A DNA stretch of 64,000 nt from Gluconacetobacter liquefaciens. GTDB taxonomy: Bacteria > Pseudomonadota > Alphaproteobacteria > Acetobacterales > Acetobacteraceae. Numbering within the stretch: position 1 is the stretch's first letter; each line of letters opens with the position of its first letter. Under the pieces are notes generated by a model. That model did no database searches. It saw only the letters and a list, made by a program, of their open reading frames with translations, and was not told the DNA's origin. Of the stretch, positions 55,778 to 64,000 are shown one piece after another. The DNA lies in contig NZ_QQAW01000009.1 of the NCBI RefSeq assembly GCF_003350405.1, positions 62,001 to 126,000 of the forward strand, in the 5' to 3' direction. The position numbers and the translations under genes are program-made.

Positions 55778-57193
55778 ATGCTGATCGTGTACTGGCAAAC
55801 CGTTCTTCTGCTGGTGTTTCTATCCCGGATTGCGGTTGCGGCCCTGGTGACGGTGCATGTGCTGCTGCACAAGAAGGATGTCGGCGCCGCGATCGGGTGG
55901 ATCGGCATTACCATCCTGATGCCGTTCACCGGCGGCACATTGTACGCGATGTTCGGCATCAATCGCGTCCATCGTCGGGCGCGCAAGCTGATCGGGCGGG
56001 CCTCCTGGCACAGCCGCACGCTCTCCTCCCGCTGGAAGCGCGCCGAAGAGGGCAGCTTCGCCCCGCTGGCGCATATGGTGGGCAAGCTGACCGGGCGACC
56101 GCTGATGGGCGGCAACCATGTCGAGATGCTGCATAACGGGGACGAGGTCTATCCACAGATGCTGGCGGCGATCGAAGGCGCCACCAGCAGCGTGCTGCTC
56201 TGTTCCTACATCTTTCGCGGCGATGCGGCCGGTGCGCGGTTCCTGGCCGCGCTGATCGGCGCCCATCGGCGTGGCGTCGCGGTGCGGGTGCTGGTGGACG
56301 GGATCGGCAGCGGCTATTTCCGCTGCCCCGTCGCGGCCGCGCTGCGCCGGGAGGGGGTGCCGGTGGCGCGCTTCATGCATTCGATGCTGCCGTGGCGCAT
56401 GCCCTTCATCAATATGCGCAACCATAAGAAGATTTTGGTGGTCGATGGGCATCTGGGCTTCATGGGCGGGCTGAACATCGGAGTAGAGAATCTGATGGCG
56501 ACTCATCCCCGCCACCCGGTGGCGGATACGCATTTCCGGCTGGAAGGCCCGGTCGTCCATCAACTGACCGAAGCCTTCGCGCGGGACTGGTCCTTTGCCT
56601 GGGGCGAAGACCTGCCACTTTCGCTCTTCCCCGAAGTCACATGGAAGGGCGACACGCTGGCGCGGATCGTGACGGCGGGGCCGGATTCCGACCTGGAGAA
56701 GATCGAATACACCATGCTCCAGGCGATCACGCTGGCCCGGCAGTCGGTGCGGTTGATGACACCCTATTTCCTGCCCAGCGAACGGTTTCTCAGTGAGCTG
56801 GCGCTGGCGGCCCTGCGCGGGATCGAGGTCGATATCGTAGTGCCGCGACACAGCAACCACACGCTGATCGACTGGGCGCGCGCGGCCAACCTGCCGCGCT
56901 TTCTCGATTCGGGCTGTCGTGTCTGGCAGGCACGGCCGCCCTTCAACCATTCCAAGCTGATGGTGGTGGACCGGCACTGGACCTGCGTGGGCAGCTCCAA
57001 CCTTGACGTGCGCAGCCTGCGCCTGAATTTCGAAATCAATCTGGAAGCCTATGACGATGCCCTGGCGGCGCGGATCGACGATTTCATCGTCGTGCACCGT
57101 CATGATCGCCTGACCCATTACGATCTGGACCGCCGGACGCTGCCGATCCGCCTGCGCGATGCGGCGGCCCGGCTGTTGCTGCCCTATCTGTGA
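55778..57193 (+). CDS. cls: Cardiolipin synthase (phospholipase D family)
   Basis: A 471-residue enzyme making cardiolipin from phosphatidylglycerol. Two N-terminal membrane helices (VLLLVFLSRIAVAALVTV; GWIGITILMPFTGGTLYAMFG) are followed by two HKD motifs, NHKKILVVDGHLGFMGG (His216, Lys218, Asp223) and NHSKLMVVDRHWTCVGSSN. The length suits ClsA-type enzymes. Its last 10 bp overlap the convergent EEP gene. E. coli ClsB is also encoded beside an EEP protein (YbhP), a parallel for this pair. Confidence 0.93.
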   Translation: MLIVYWQTVLLLVFLSRIAVAALVTVHVLLHKKDVGAAIGWIGITILMPFTGGTLYAMFGINRVHRRARKLIGRASWHSRTLSSRWKRAEEGSFAPLAHMVGKLTGRPLMGGNHVEMLHNGDEVYPQMLAAIEGATSSVLLCSYIFRGDAAGARFLAALIGAHRRGVAVRVLVDGIGSGYFRCPVAAALRREGVPVARFMHSMLPWRMPFINMRNHKKILVVDGHLGFMGGLNIGVENLMATHPRHPVADTHFRLEGPVVHQLTEAFARDWSFAWGEDLPLSLFPEVTWKGDTLARIVTAGPDSDLEKIEYTMLQAITLARQSVRLMTPYFLPSERFLSELALAALRGIEVDIVVPRHSNHTLIDWARAANLPRFLDSGCRVWQARPPFNHSKLMVVDRHWTCVGSSNLDVRSLRLNFEINLEAYDDALAARIDDFIVVHRHDRLTHYDLDRRTLPIRLRDAAARLLLPYL

Positions 57194-57885
57194 GCCGAGC
57201 GTTCCAGCCGCACCGCGATGGGCCGGTGGTCCGAGGCATAATGGTTGAGCACCCGCGCCTGGGTGCAGATCAGGCCGCGCACCAGGCAGCGGTCGATCCG
57301 GATCGGCACCATGTCGACCATCCTGTGGGTGGGCGCGCGGGGGCCGACATCGCGGAAGCTCGGCATCAGGGTCGGGCCGACCAGATTGAAATCTCCCAGC
57401 ACGGCGGCGTGTGAGGGCAGGATCTGGACCAGCCGGCGCAACTGGCGGCGGTTCATGATCTGGCCGTGCGACAGATGGACGTTTGCCACCGAGAAACCGA
57501 ACGCCGCGCATTCGATCACCTGCGCGACCCGGCGCACCAGCGGGCCGGAAGGCAGGGTGCAGGCCAGCGGCGGGCGCCGGAACGGGCCGGGGCTCCAGCA
57601 TGCGACGCCGTGAATGCGGCCGGGCAGGGGCGCGCGGGCGTAATATCCGCCGATCAGGTGGGGCAGGGCATCGAAATCCTCGGTCGCTTCCTGCATCAGC
57701 AGCAGGTCCGGCCGTTCCTCCTCGATCAGGTGAATGACATCACGCGGGGTGGCGCCGACACGGCGCAGCAGGTTCCAACTGACGATCTTGCGTTCCGACC
57801 CGATGACTGGCGCGGGCATATGGGCCGGGCGCGGACTTTGCCCGGGACGCGGGGGCAGCAGCGGGGAGGGGTGCGTGATGCTCAT
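57184..57885 (-). CDS. Endonuclease/exonuclease/phosphatase (EEP) family protein
   Basis: A 233-residue protein from ATG 57885. IVSWNLLRRVG, LLLMQEATEDFDAL, NVHLSHGQIMNRRQL, AVLGDFNLVGP, DRCLVRGL and NHYASDHRPIAVRL are the metal-binding and catalytic motifs of the DNase I-like fold in order. Relatives include YbhP next to E. coli clsB and membrane-lipid phosphatases. The start overlaps the permease stop (ATGA) and its 3' end overlaps cls by 10 bp. Confidence 0.85.
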   Translation of the reverse strand: MSITHPSPLLPPRPGQSPRPAHMPAPVIGSERKIVSWNLLRRVGATPRDVIHLIEEERPDLLLMQEATEDFDALPHLIGGYYARAPLPGRIHGVACWSPGPFRRPPLACTLPSGPLVRRVAQVIECAAFGFSVANVHLSHGQIMNRRQLRRLVQILPSHAAVLGDFNLVGPTLMPSFRDVGPRAPTHRMVDMVPIRIDRCLVRGLICTQARVLNHYASDHRPIAVRLERSAHR

Positions 57886-58952
57886 GGTTCGATGAAGGTC
57901 TCCTCTATCCGGGCGGCTTCTCTCGGCCGACCCGGTACGTTGGCAGCGAATTCGGCCGTCAGCGTGTAGCCGACGCCCAGTAGCACCGGCCCCAGGAAGA
58001 TCCCCAGCGCGCCAAAGGTCCAGACTCCGCCCAGCACGCCCAGGACCGTCAGCAGGTAGGGCAGTTGCGCGCCGCGCGAGATGAACATCGGCCGGATGAT
58101 ATGATCCGCCCCGGAAATGATGATGGTGCCGAACGCCACCAGGCAGATCCCGCGCCAGAGATGATGCGTCAGCATCAGGACCAGCGCCCCCGGAATCCAG
58201 ATCAGCGGCGCGCCGACCGGCAGGACCGCGACGCCGGCGGTGATCATGCCGAACAGGACCGGTTGCGGCAGGCCGGTCATGGCGAAGCCAAGGCCCGTCA
58301 GCACGCCCTGGATGATTGCGGTGCCCAGGATACCATAGACCGTCCCGCGGATGGTCCGGCCGATGATGCCGATGATGCGGTCGGCATAGGCGCCGGCGAT
58401 GCGCCGGATGACGGCGGTGAATGTCGCCCCCAGCGCGTCGCCGCCCAGCCAGAAGAAGAAGGCGATGAACAGTGCCATGCCCAGATGGACCAGGCCGCTG
58501 GCCACCAGCATCAGGCCGCTGAGCATGGATTGCGCGATATTGCCGGCATAAGGCAGCAGCATATGTTCGGCATGACCCAGATCGGTCGCCCACTGGGTCC
58601 ATTTGTTTGTCAGGTCGGGGCCGATCAGGGGAATGCGCGACAGCCACGCAGGCGGGGGCAGGTGGACGGAGGTCAGCCCGGCGGTCAGGCGTTCGAACGT
58701 GCCAGGAAGGTCGGCGATGCTGGAACTGACCACGATCACCAACGGCACGGCGACGATCAGCGTGGTCAGCGCCGTCATGATGACGGCGCCGACCGCCGGC
58801 CCGGTGTTCCGGCGGATGCGCACGTAGATCGGCCATGTCGCGAAGGTCAGGATCGCCGCCCACAGCAGCGCCGACATGAAGGGATAGAGGATGGCGCCGC
58901 ACCCGAAGGCCACCCCGCCCAGCAACAATCCCATCATGATGCGCTCGGTCAT
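57882..58952 (-). CDS. AI-2E/PerM family transporter
   Basis: A 356-residue integral membrane protein with about eight helices in two groups, e.g. ILYPFMSALLWAAILTFATWP, IVAVPLVIVVSSSI and the C-terminal VAFGTIIISGADHIIRPMFISRGAQLPYLLTVLGVLGGVWTFGALGIFLGPVLLGVGYTL (blocks ADHIIRPMFIS, GVWTFGALGIFLGPV). Family members export AI-2 precursor-like signals or act as Na+/H+ exchangers, so the substrate is not fixed. It is upstream of, and coupled to, the EEP gene. Confidence 0.85.
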   Translation of the reverse strand: MTERIMMGLLLGGVAFGCGAILYPFMSALLWAAILTFATWPIYVRIRRNTGPAVGAVIMTALTTLIVAVPLVIVVSSSIADLPGTFERLTAGLTSVHLPPPAWLSRIPLIGPDLTNKWTQWATDLGHAEHMLLPYAGNIAQSMLSGLMLVASGLVHLGMALFIAFFFWLGGDALGATFTAVIRRIAGAYADRIIGIIGRTIRGTVYGILGTAIIQGVLTGLGFAMTGLPQPVLFGMITAGVAVLPVGAPLIWIPGALVLMLTHHLWRGICLVAFGTIIISGADHIIRPMFISRGAQLPYLLTVLGVLGGVWTFGALGIFLGPVLLGVGYTLTAEFAANVPGRPREAARIEETFIEP

Positions 58953-59104
58953 TCATTCCCGCCATGGTTTGCGACGCCGGAGCGCATTCGGCCCCGTTCG
59001 ATGATGTGGCACCGCACCGGGATGGTAAAGGGCATGCGCCGCATAGCGGGCCGCCGAGACACCGACGGTTGATCGGGACCGAGCCACTCAGCTAAGGACG
59101 ATCC

Positions 59105-59158
59105 GTGCTGCGGCTGCCCTGTCGCTCCGTCTGGGCCCCGGACAGCATGGAACCGTGA
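59105..59158 (+). CDS. Candidate 17-codon leader ORF before sseA
   Basis: GTG 59105 has AAGGA six bases upstream (59094-59098) and reads 17 codons, ending LPCRSVWAPDSMEP. Its TGA stop (59156-59158) overlaps the sseA start in TGATG, which would couple translation. It holds one Cys and one Met codon, both related to the sulfur enzymes downstream, but the run of features is short, so chance is possible. Confidence 0.35.
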   Translation: MLRLPCRSVWAPDSMEP

Positions 59159-60045
59159 TGGGGCCCTTATCGATGCATGCGTCCATTCATCCCCTGATCT
59201 CGCCCGCGCGGCTGCGGGATATCCTCTCTGCGCCGGACCTCGTCCTGCTCGATGCCACGATGCCGCTGCCGGGTGAGACGTTCGATCCGGCACAGCGTTT
59301 CGTCGAAGCCCGCCTGCCGGGAGCCCGCCGCTTCGATATCGAGCAGTTTTCCGACCCGGGCTCCCCTCTGCCGCACATGATCCCGACCCAGGCGCGCTTT
59401 GCGACGCTGGCGGGGGAACTGGGCGTGTCGGACGCCGCTCATGTGGTCTTCTACGATCAGGGCAACGCGGCATCGGCGGCCCGGGGATGGTGGCTGGCCC
59501 GCCTGTTCGGGCTGGAGCGCGTGCAGGTGCTGGATGGCGGCCTGCCGGCCTGGCAACGTGCCGGTGGCCCGGTGGATGAAGGCGCGCCACAGGCGGTGCA
59601 AGCTGTCGCCTTTCGTCCGACGCCACGTTTCAGGCTGGTCGCAGGGTTGGGTGACATGCGCGACCATGTGCGGCATGGAGACCGGCTGATTCTCGATGCC
59701 CGCGCCCACGGGCGCTTTGCGGGCGAAGTGGTGGAGCCCCGGCCTGGTGTCGTGTCGGGCCATATGCCGGGCGCGCGCAACCTGCCGTTCGGAATGCTTC
59801 TGGACGATCATCGCGCCTTCCTGCCGCCCGAAGCCCTGCGGGCTCGTTTTGCCGAAGCCGGGGTGACCGAGGATCGACGGGTCATCACCAGTTGCGGTTC
59901 CGGCGTGACGGCGGCGGTGCTGTCGCTGGGGCTCGCGATCTGCGGTCGTACGGGCGATGCGCTCTATGACGGCTCATGGGCCGAATGGGGCTCGACACCT
60001 GGCGCACCGGTGGAAACCGGGCCGGGACGGAGTGCCGTTTCGTGA
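59158..60045 (+). CDS. sseA: 3-mercaptopyruvate sulfurtransferase
   Basis: A ~295-residue two-domain rhodanese from ATG 59158 (GTG 59155 and ATG 59173 are other choices). The N-terminal inactive domain has VVFYDQGNAASAARGWWLARLFG (blocks VVFYDQG, ARGWWLARL), the C-terminal active one ends in the catalytic CGSGVTAAVLSLGL, the Ser after CG marking the mercaptopyruvate type. It moves sulfur from 3-mercaptopyruvate to thiophiles or cyanide. GTGA overlap joins it to metC, another sulfur-metabolism gene. Confidence 0.93.
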   Translation: MGPLSMHASIHPLISPARLRDILSAPDLVLLDATMPLPGETFDPAQRFVEARLPGARRFDIEQFSDPGSPLPHMIPTQARFATLAGELGVSDAAHVVFYDQGNAASAARGWWLARLFGLERVQVLDGGLPAWQRAGGPVDEGAPQAVQAVAFRPTPRFRLVAGLGDMRDHVRHGDRLILDARAHGRFAGEVVEPRPGVVSGHMPGARNLPFGMLLDDHRAFLPPEALRARFAEAGVTEDRRVITSCGSGVTAAVLSLGLAICGRTGDALYDGSWAEWGSTPGAPVETGPGRSAVS

Positions 60046-61283
60046 CCGACCGCGACGCCCTGCACCAGGCCGTTTCGCGCGGGTGGCGCGAAATGGGCAC
60101 ACTGCTGGTTCATTTGGCCCGCGACCTGCCGCCCGATGCCCGCGGCACTTTGGTCAACCAGCCGCCCACCCGCGGCTCGACGGTGCTGTTCCCGACGGTG
60201 GCGGACATGAACCGCAATGGCACCCGGCGCTATGATCACGAGCTGATCTATGGCGCCATGGGTACGCCGATCCAGCATGAACTCGAAGCCGCGATCGCGG
60301 CGATCGAGGGCGCGCGCCATACCCAGATCGTATCGTCCGGCCTGGCCGCCTGCACCACGCCGCTGCTGGCGTTCCTGGGCAGGGACGGTCATTGCCTGAT
60401 TCCGGACTCGGTTTATGGCCCCACAAGGCGTTTCGCCAATACGGTGCTGCGCCGCTTCGGGGTGGAAACCACCTATTATCCGCCCCTGACCGATGCCGAG
60501 GGGCTGCGGGCGATGATGCGGCCCAATACCCAGGTGGTGGTAGCCGAGAGTCCGGGCAGTCATACGTTCGAGGTTCAGGATATCCGCATGATCGCCGATG
60601 TCGCGCATGAGCATGGCGCGCGGCTGATGCTGGACAACACCTGGGGTGTCGGGATCTTCCGCCCGTTCGATCATGGGGTCGATATCGCGGTGCAGGCGCT
60701 GACCAAATATCCGGCCGGCCATTCGGACAGCATCATCGGCGCGGTTTCGGTGGCGGACGAGCAGGACTGGCATGTGTTGCGTGACACCTGCATCCAGCTT
60801 GGGCAGGTGGCTGGCCCTGACGATTGCTGGCTGACCCTGCGCGGCCTGCGCACCATGGGCGCCCGGCTGGAACGCCAGTCTCGTAGCGCCATAGACGTGG
60901 CGCTGTGGCTGGCCGACCGGCCGGAAGTCGCGCGTGTGCTGCATCCGGCCCTGCCATCCTGCCCGGGGCATGAGATCTGGCAACGCGATTTCAGCGGCGC
61001 TTCGGCCCTGTTCGGCGTGGTGTTCCGGCCGGACTACAGCCAGGAGGCGATGGTTGCCATGATCGACTCCCTGACCCTGTTCGGAATCGGGGCTTCGTGG
61101 GGCGGCTATGAAAGCCTGGTTCTGCCCACGACCGGTGGCGTGGTGCGTACCTGCACGCCGGATGCGCCGGATGCGCCGGATTGTGGCCCGGCGTTCCGCC
61201 TGCATATCGGGTTGGAAAACCCCGAAGACCTGATCGCCGACCTGTCAGCAGGTCTCGATGTGCTGACAGGTGCGGCATCGTAA
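60042..61283 (+). CDS. metC: Cystathionine beta-lyase (Cys/Met metabolism PLP enzyme)
   Basis: A 413-residue PLP-dependent lyase from GTG 60042, overlapping the sseA stop. VNQPPTRGSTVLF, YGAMGTPIQHELEAAIAA, SSGLAACTTPLLAFL, DSVYGPTR, VVAESPGSHTFEVQD, MLDNTWGVGI and the PLP lysine in VQALTKYPAGHSDSI are MetC-class motifs. It splits cystathionine to homocysteine, pyruvate and ammonia, possibly also acting as a cysteine desulfhydrase. It is near sseA, and converges with the TonB-dependent receptor. Confidence 0.92.
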   Translation: MTDRDALHQAVSRGWREMGTLLVHLARDLPPDARGTLVNQPPTRGSTVLFPTVADMNRNGTRRYDHELIYGAMGTPIQHELEAAIAAIEGARHTQIVSSGLAACTTPLLAFLGRDGHCLIPDSVYGPTRRFANTVLRRFGVETTYYPPLTDAEGLRAMMRPNTQVVVAESPGSHTFEVQDIRMIADVAHEHGARLMLDNTWGVGIFRPFDHGVDIAVQALTKYPAGHSDSIIGAVSVADEQDWHVLRDTCIQLGQVAGPDDCWLTLRGLRTMGARLERQSRSAIDVALWLADRPEVARVLHPALPSCPGHEIWQRDFSGASALFGVVFRPDYSQEAMVAMIDSLTLFGIGASWGGYESLVLPTTGGVVRTCTPDAPDAPDCGPAFRLHIGLENPEDLIADLSAGLDVLTGAAS

Positions 61284-61298
61284 GGCTACGGAAATCGG

Positions 61299-64000
61299 TC
61301 AGAAGTCCGCCGTGACACCGAAGGTGAAGTTGCGCCCGTTGGTCGTGTATGCCTCGGTTCTATTGGCCGTCAGATCGGCAAACTGTTCGATCGGCTGATT
61401 GGTGATGTTGATGGCGGAGATGACGGCCCGGACATGGGGAGTGACGTTGTAATGGGCTTGGGCGTCGACATTATTGGTGGCCCGGATGCCGTCACCCACA
61501 TTGCCGTTGCTGCCGGTACTGGTCAGGTAACGGCTTCTGTAAGCCGTCGAGATACGGGCACCCCATTTGTCGGTATCGTAATACAGTGTGGCATTTGCAG
61601 CCCATTTCGACAGGTTCAGTAGCGGGATCCGATGATTGACACCATTGATGATCGCTACCTGATGACCGTCGAACCACGTCCCGTTCATATTGATACCGAA
61701 ATGCCTGAGAAATCCGGGCAGGAAGTCGAAATCATGCTGAAAGGCGATTTCGACTCCCTTAATATCGGCACCTGGGCCGTTCACGGGCTTTGATACGTCG
61801 AAAATCGTATTGGCATCCTCTCCCTGCACCAGGAGCGACATGGGCAGGCCGGTCTGGCTGTATGGGATCTGCACGTTCTGGGTGGTCGTGAAGCTCTGCA
61901 TATCCTTGTAGAAAAAGCTGAAGGAGGCGAAACCCTTGTTCTGCATGTAATATTCGAATCCGCCTTCGACCGATGTCGCCTTGTAAGGCTTGAGATACGG
62001 ATTGCCGAAGGTAACGGTGCCTCCATTCGGACGGGTCGTCAGCGTGCCGGCGGCGGCCAGGTCGGCAAGAGCAGGGCGGTTGACGTTCTGGTTCACGCTG
62101 GCGCGGAACAGCAGGGAACGGGTCACGCTCAACGCCATGTTGGCGGCAGGCAGGACGCTGTGCCGGCTCACGGTTGCCACGATGGGCGTCAACTGGCTGA
62201 CACCATTGGTCGTCGTCACGACATGACCGGTGGAAATCAGGTCCGTGTTGTAATAGCGAACTCCGGCATTGGCCCGCAGGCGCATGCCGAACACCTCCGT
62301 GTCGAGGTCGTACTGGGCATAGGTTGCCCATGTCTTTTCCTCGACCTGATAATCGGTTCCGGCCATCAGATACTTGGCGTTAAGGTTTCTCGGATCGCCG
62401 ATATAGTCGAATACGCCGTTGACCTTGCCAACGATATAATCGATCTGGCTACTACGCCGTATCGTTTCCTTCAGATTGTCGGGAATGATCGTGTCGGTTG
62501 GAATATTGTGGAAGACCTTGTTGTTATACTGATAGCCGCCATTCGTGAAGTCCTTGTATTCGCCTCCCACTTCAAAGCTCGAATGCTGGTCGAGCTTGTA
62601 TATACCATTCAGCTTGCCGTTGGCGTAGCGACTCGTAATAGAGTTTTCCTGAGTATCAAGGCGCTGGAGCTGCCAGGCATCGGGATTTTTCAGATCAAAA
62701 CCGTAGATATTGTATGGTTCGACGGACAGATTGTTGAATCCGAAGGCGTGATTCTTGGCCTCCATGAACACCTTGTCGAAGACAGGCTGGCGGAAATCGG
62801 ATTCCTCATAACCGCCTAGTGCCGTGAATTTCAGATGGTTGGTCGCCTGCCAACTGAAATTTCCCACCGCTTGATAGAAATCGGTATGGTTGTCGATGAT
62901 GTGGTGTTCGCTGCGCTGGTCGACACCGGTGTAGTTCGCGGCTTCCAGCGTGTTGCCGACGATCGTGGCTGACTGAATCACCTGCGTTCCACCGATCGGC
63001 GTACCGGTCAGGGCGTTGCTCCCTGCTGCGGCAATCGCATAATCGTCCCGGTGGTCACTCAGACGGCCGTAAAGAAGGTCGATATCGGCCTTGAAGCGGT
63101 CATGGTGATATTGCAGGGCCGCTGTCGCCCCCAATCGCTTGCGGTCGGTCCACCAGGTTGAGGGTGACTCGGCCTGCGGCGCGTAAATCGTGCCGCCCTC
63201 CAGCAAGGCGGCGGTTTCGGGGGAAATATCGGGCCCGATATTGCCGGGCTTGTACTGGACCTTGTTCCATCCCCAGTTACGATATCCATACTCGTTGCTG
63301 TGAATTTCGGAATAGGCGATGGACGCCAGCGCACCGAAATCGCCCCAGCGGTCGGATGCCATGGCCACCACACGTGGCGTGACACCGCTGGTATTCGTAT
63401 TGTTCTGTCCTTGCGCTGAAACGACGAATTTCGAGCCGGGATAATCGAACGGCTTGGCGGTATAGAGCTGCACGGTGCCTGCAATGCCGCCTTCATCCTG
63501 ATCCGCCGCATAGGATTTCTGGACGGATACGCGATTGAAGAGTTCTGACGCGAACAGGCTGAAATCGAACGCGCGCGTGCGACTGACACCGCCGCGATTA
63601 TCCATGCCGGACGCCGTATTGCTCAGAACTTCCATGCCGTTCAACTGCGTGCGGGTAAAATCCGGCCCAAGGCCCCGCAGCGTGATCTGTCGCCCTTCGC
63701 CGCTGTCACGGTTGATGGTGATGCCGGGAATGCGCTGCAAGGACTCCGCGAGGTTCAGGTCGGGAAACGAGGCGATATCCTGCGCCAGGATATCGTCCTC
63801 CATTCCAACCGCGTTGCGCTTGTAGTCCTGGGCCGCACGCAGGCTCGCCCGGTAACCCGAGACCACGATGTTTTCACCCGCGTTGGCTGTGATGCCGTTC
63901 GGGCGATCCAGCGCCGCATGACGATCCGTATCGCGCGCGGGCAACACATCTGGTCCAGTACGCAGGGCCACGATCCCTCCATTGATACTGGGGGTCAGTT
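61299..64000 (-). CDS. TonB-dependent outer-membrane receptor, N-terminus beyond window
   Basis: An open frame of ~900 residues runs off the right edge, so the start and signal peptide are missing. The leading fragment (LTPSINGGIVALRTG) resembles the end of an STN domain. The plug has ENIVVSGYRASLRAAQDYKRN, DLNLAESLQRIPGITINRD and ITLRGLGPDFTRTQLNGMEV; the beta barrel follows, ending in GRNFTFGVTADF with a terminal aromatic. It fits the Xanthomonas-Caulobacter type class. Codons are more AT-rich (e.g. many AAA, TAT, AAT) than neighbours. The ligand is unknown. Confidence 0.9.
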   Translation of the reverse strand, partial: LTPSINGGIVALRTGPDVLPARDTDRHAALDRPNGITANAGENIVVSGYRASLRAAQDYKRNAVGMEDDILAQDIASFPDLNLAESLQRIPGITINRDSGEGRQITLRGLGPDFTRTQLNGMEVLSNTASGMDNRGGVSRTRAFDFSLFASELFNRVSVQKSYAADQDEGGIAGTVQLYTAKPFDYPGSKFVVSAQGQNNTNTSGVTPRVVAMASDRWGDFGALASIAYSEIHSNEYGYRNWGWNKVQYKPGNIGPDISPETAALLEGGTIYAPQAESPSTWWTDRKRLGATAALQYHHDRFKADIDLLYGRLSDHRDDYAIAAAGSNALTGTPIGGTQVIQSATIVGNTLEAANYTGVDQRSEHHIIDNHTDFYQAVGNFSWQATNHLKFTALGGYEESDFRQPVFDKVFMEAKNHAFGFNNLSVEPYNIYGFDLKNPDAWQLQRLDTQENSITSRYANGKLNGIYKLDQHSSFEVGGEYKDFTNGGYQYNNKVFHNIPTDTIIPDNLKETIRRSSQIDYIVGKVNGVFDYIGDPRNLNAKYLMAGTDYQVEEKTWATYAQYDLDTEVFGMRLRANAGVRYYNTDLISTGHVVTTTNGVSQLTPIVATVSRHSVLPAANMALSVTRSLLFRASVNQNVNRPALADLAAAGTLTTRPNGGTVTFGNPYLKPYKATSVEGGFEYYMQNKGFASFSFFYKDMQSFTTTQNVQIPYSQTGLPMSLLVQGEDANTIFDVSKPVNGPGADIKGVEIAFQHDFDFLPGFLRHFGINMNGTWFDGHQVAIINGVNHRIPLLNLSKWAANATLYYDTDKWGARISTAYRSRYLTSTGSNGNVGDGIRATNNVDAQAHYNVTPHVRAVISAINITNQPIEQFADLTANRTEAYTTNGRNFTFGVTADF

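Noticed and set aside
55820-57601. Open frame of ~593 codons antisense to cls and crossing the EEP gene
   Set aside because: The Cls and EEP motifs fix the real frames; this is a GC shadow.
59060-59110. SAM-II type riboswitch before sseA-metC
   Set aside because: AGCCACT and GCTAAGG resemble parts of the SAM-II pattern, but the UUGCA segment and the spacing needed for the pseudoknot are missing.

Overview
The window reads as a stretch of conserved core chromosome from a high-GC alphaproteobacterium, most likely family Acetobacteraceae (acetic acid bacteria, Gluconacetobacter/Komagataeibacter-like). The assignment is by inference. It rests on alphaproteobacterial gene orders (ispG-hisS-prfA-prmC-DUF4167, trpEGDC-moaC, pdhA-pdhB-pdhC-lpdA-lipA-ratA-cinA), a PDH E1-beta with its own lipoyl domain, GTTC-N7-GTTC type SOS boxes at lexA, and ubiquinone, Kdo and cardiolipin genes typical of Gram-negative cells. 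I see no tRNA, rRNA, CRISPR array, prophage or insertion sequence.

Layout. 1-3.8 kb: 3' end of comF, a glutaredoxin gene broken by one extra G, DUF1178, DUF2147, a lactonase-fold protein, and ubiG. 3.8-13.3 kb: lysC, a nitronate-monooxygenase-like flavoprotein, a RodZ-like protein, ispG, hisS, prfA, prmC, a DUF4167 protein and a small secreted protein. 13.3-18.1 kb: biotin locus, bioA diverging from bioF, a BioH-like esterase and a fused bioC-bioD gene; a long imperfect palindrome lies between DUF4167 and bioA. 18.3-23.4 kb: RcnB-like protein, lexA, moeA, rpmG, an FtsB-like protein and eno, with several strong stem-loops. 23.5-27.8 kb: DUF3429 protein, then kdsA-pyrG and secG-tpiA on the minus strand. 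28-34.7 kb: PpiD-like chaperone, trpE, an AT-rich spacer, trpG, trpD, trpC, moaC. 34.7-43.2 kb: a ScfR/RamB-type regulator diverging from the pyruvate dehydrogenase operon, then lpdA, lipA and ratA. 43.2-47.4 kb: His-rich secreted protein, CinA-like amidohydrolase, pgpA, a soluble lytic transglycosylase, and a TerC-family protein. 47.5-54.8 kb: purine genes purB, purC, purS, purQ, purL, with a NRDE protein between purB and purC, a Rap1a/Tai-like secreted protein wedged between purS and purQ, then bolA and grxD. 54.9-61.3 kb: small secreted protein, yraN, cardiolipin synthase, an EEP-family protein, a PerM-type permease, sseA and metC. 61.3 kb to the edge: a TonB-dependent receptor with visibly lower GC whose N-terminus lies outside the window.

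How the genes fit together. The pdh genes make acetyl-CoA, LipA supplies lipoate to the E1-beta and E2 lipoyl domains, and the flanking regulator belongs to a family that senses acyl-CoA or acetate state. The pur genes carry FGAR amidation by the three-part PurS/PurQ/PurL enzyme. The bio genes take a pimeloyl precursor to dethiobiotin (bioB is not in the window).

No wholly new system stands out. The observations most worth checking are the Rap1a/Tai-like gene inside purS-purQ, the bioC-bioD fusion, the large palindrome by bioA, the paired hairpins flanking eno, a 17-codon leader ORF before sseA, and the G8 frameshift in the glutaredoxin gene.
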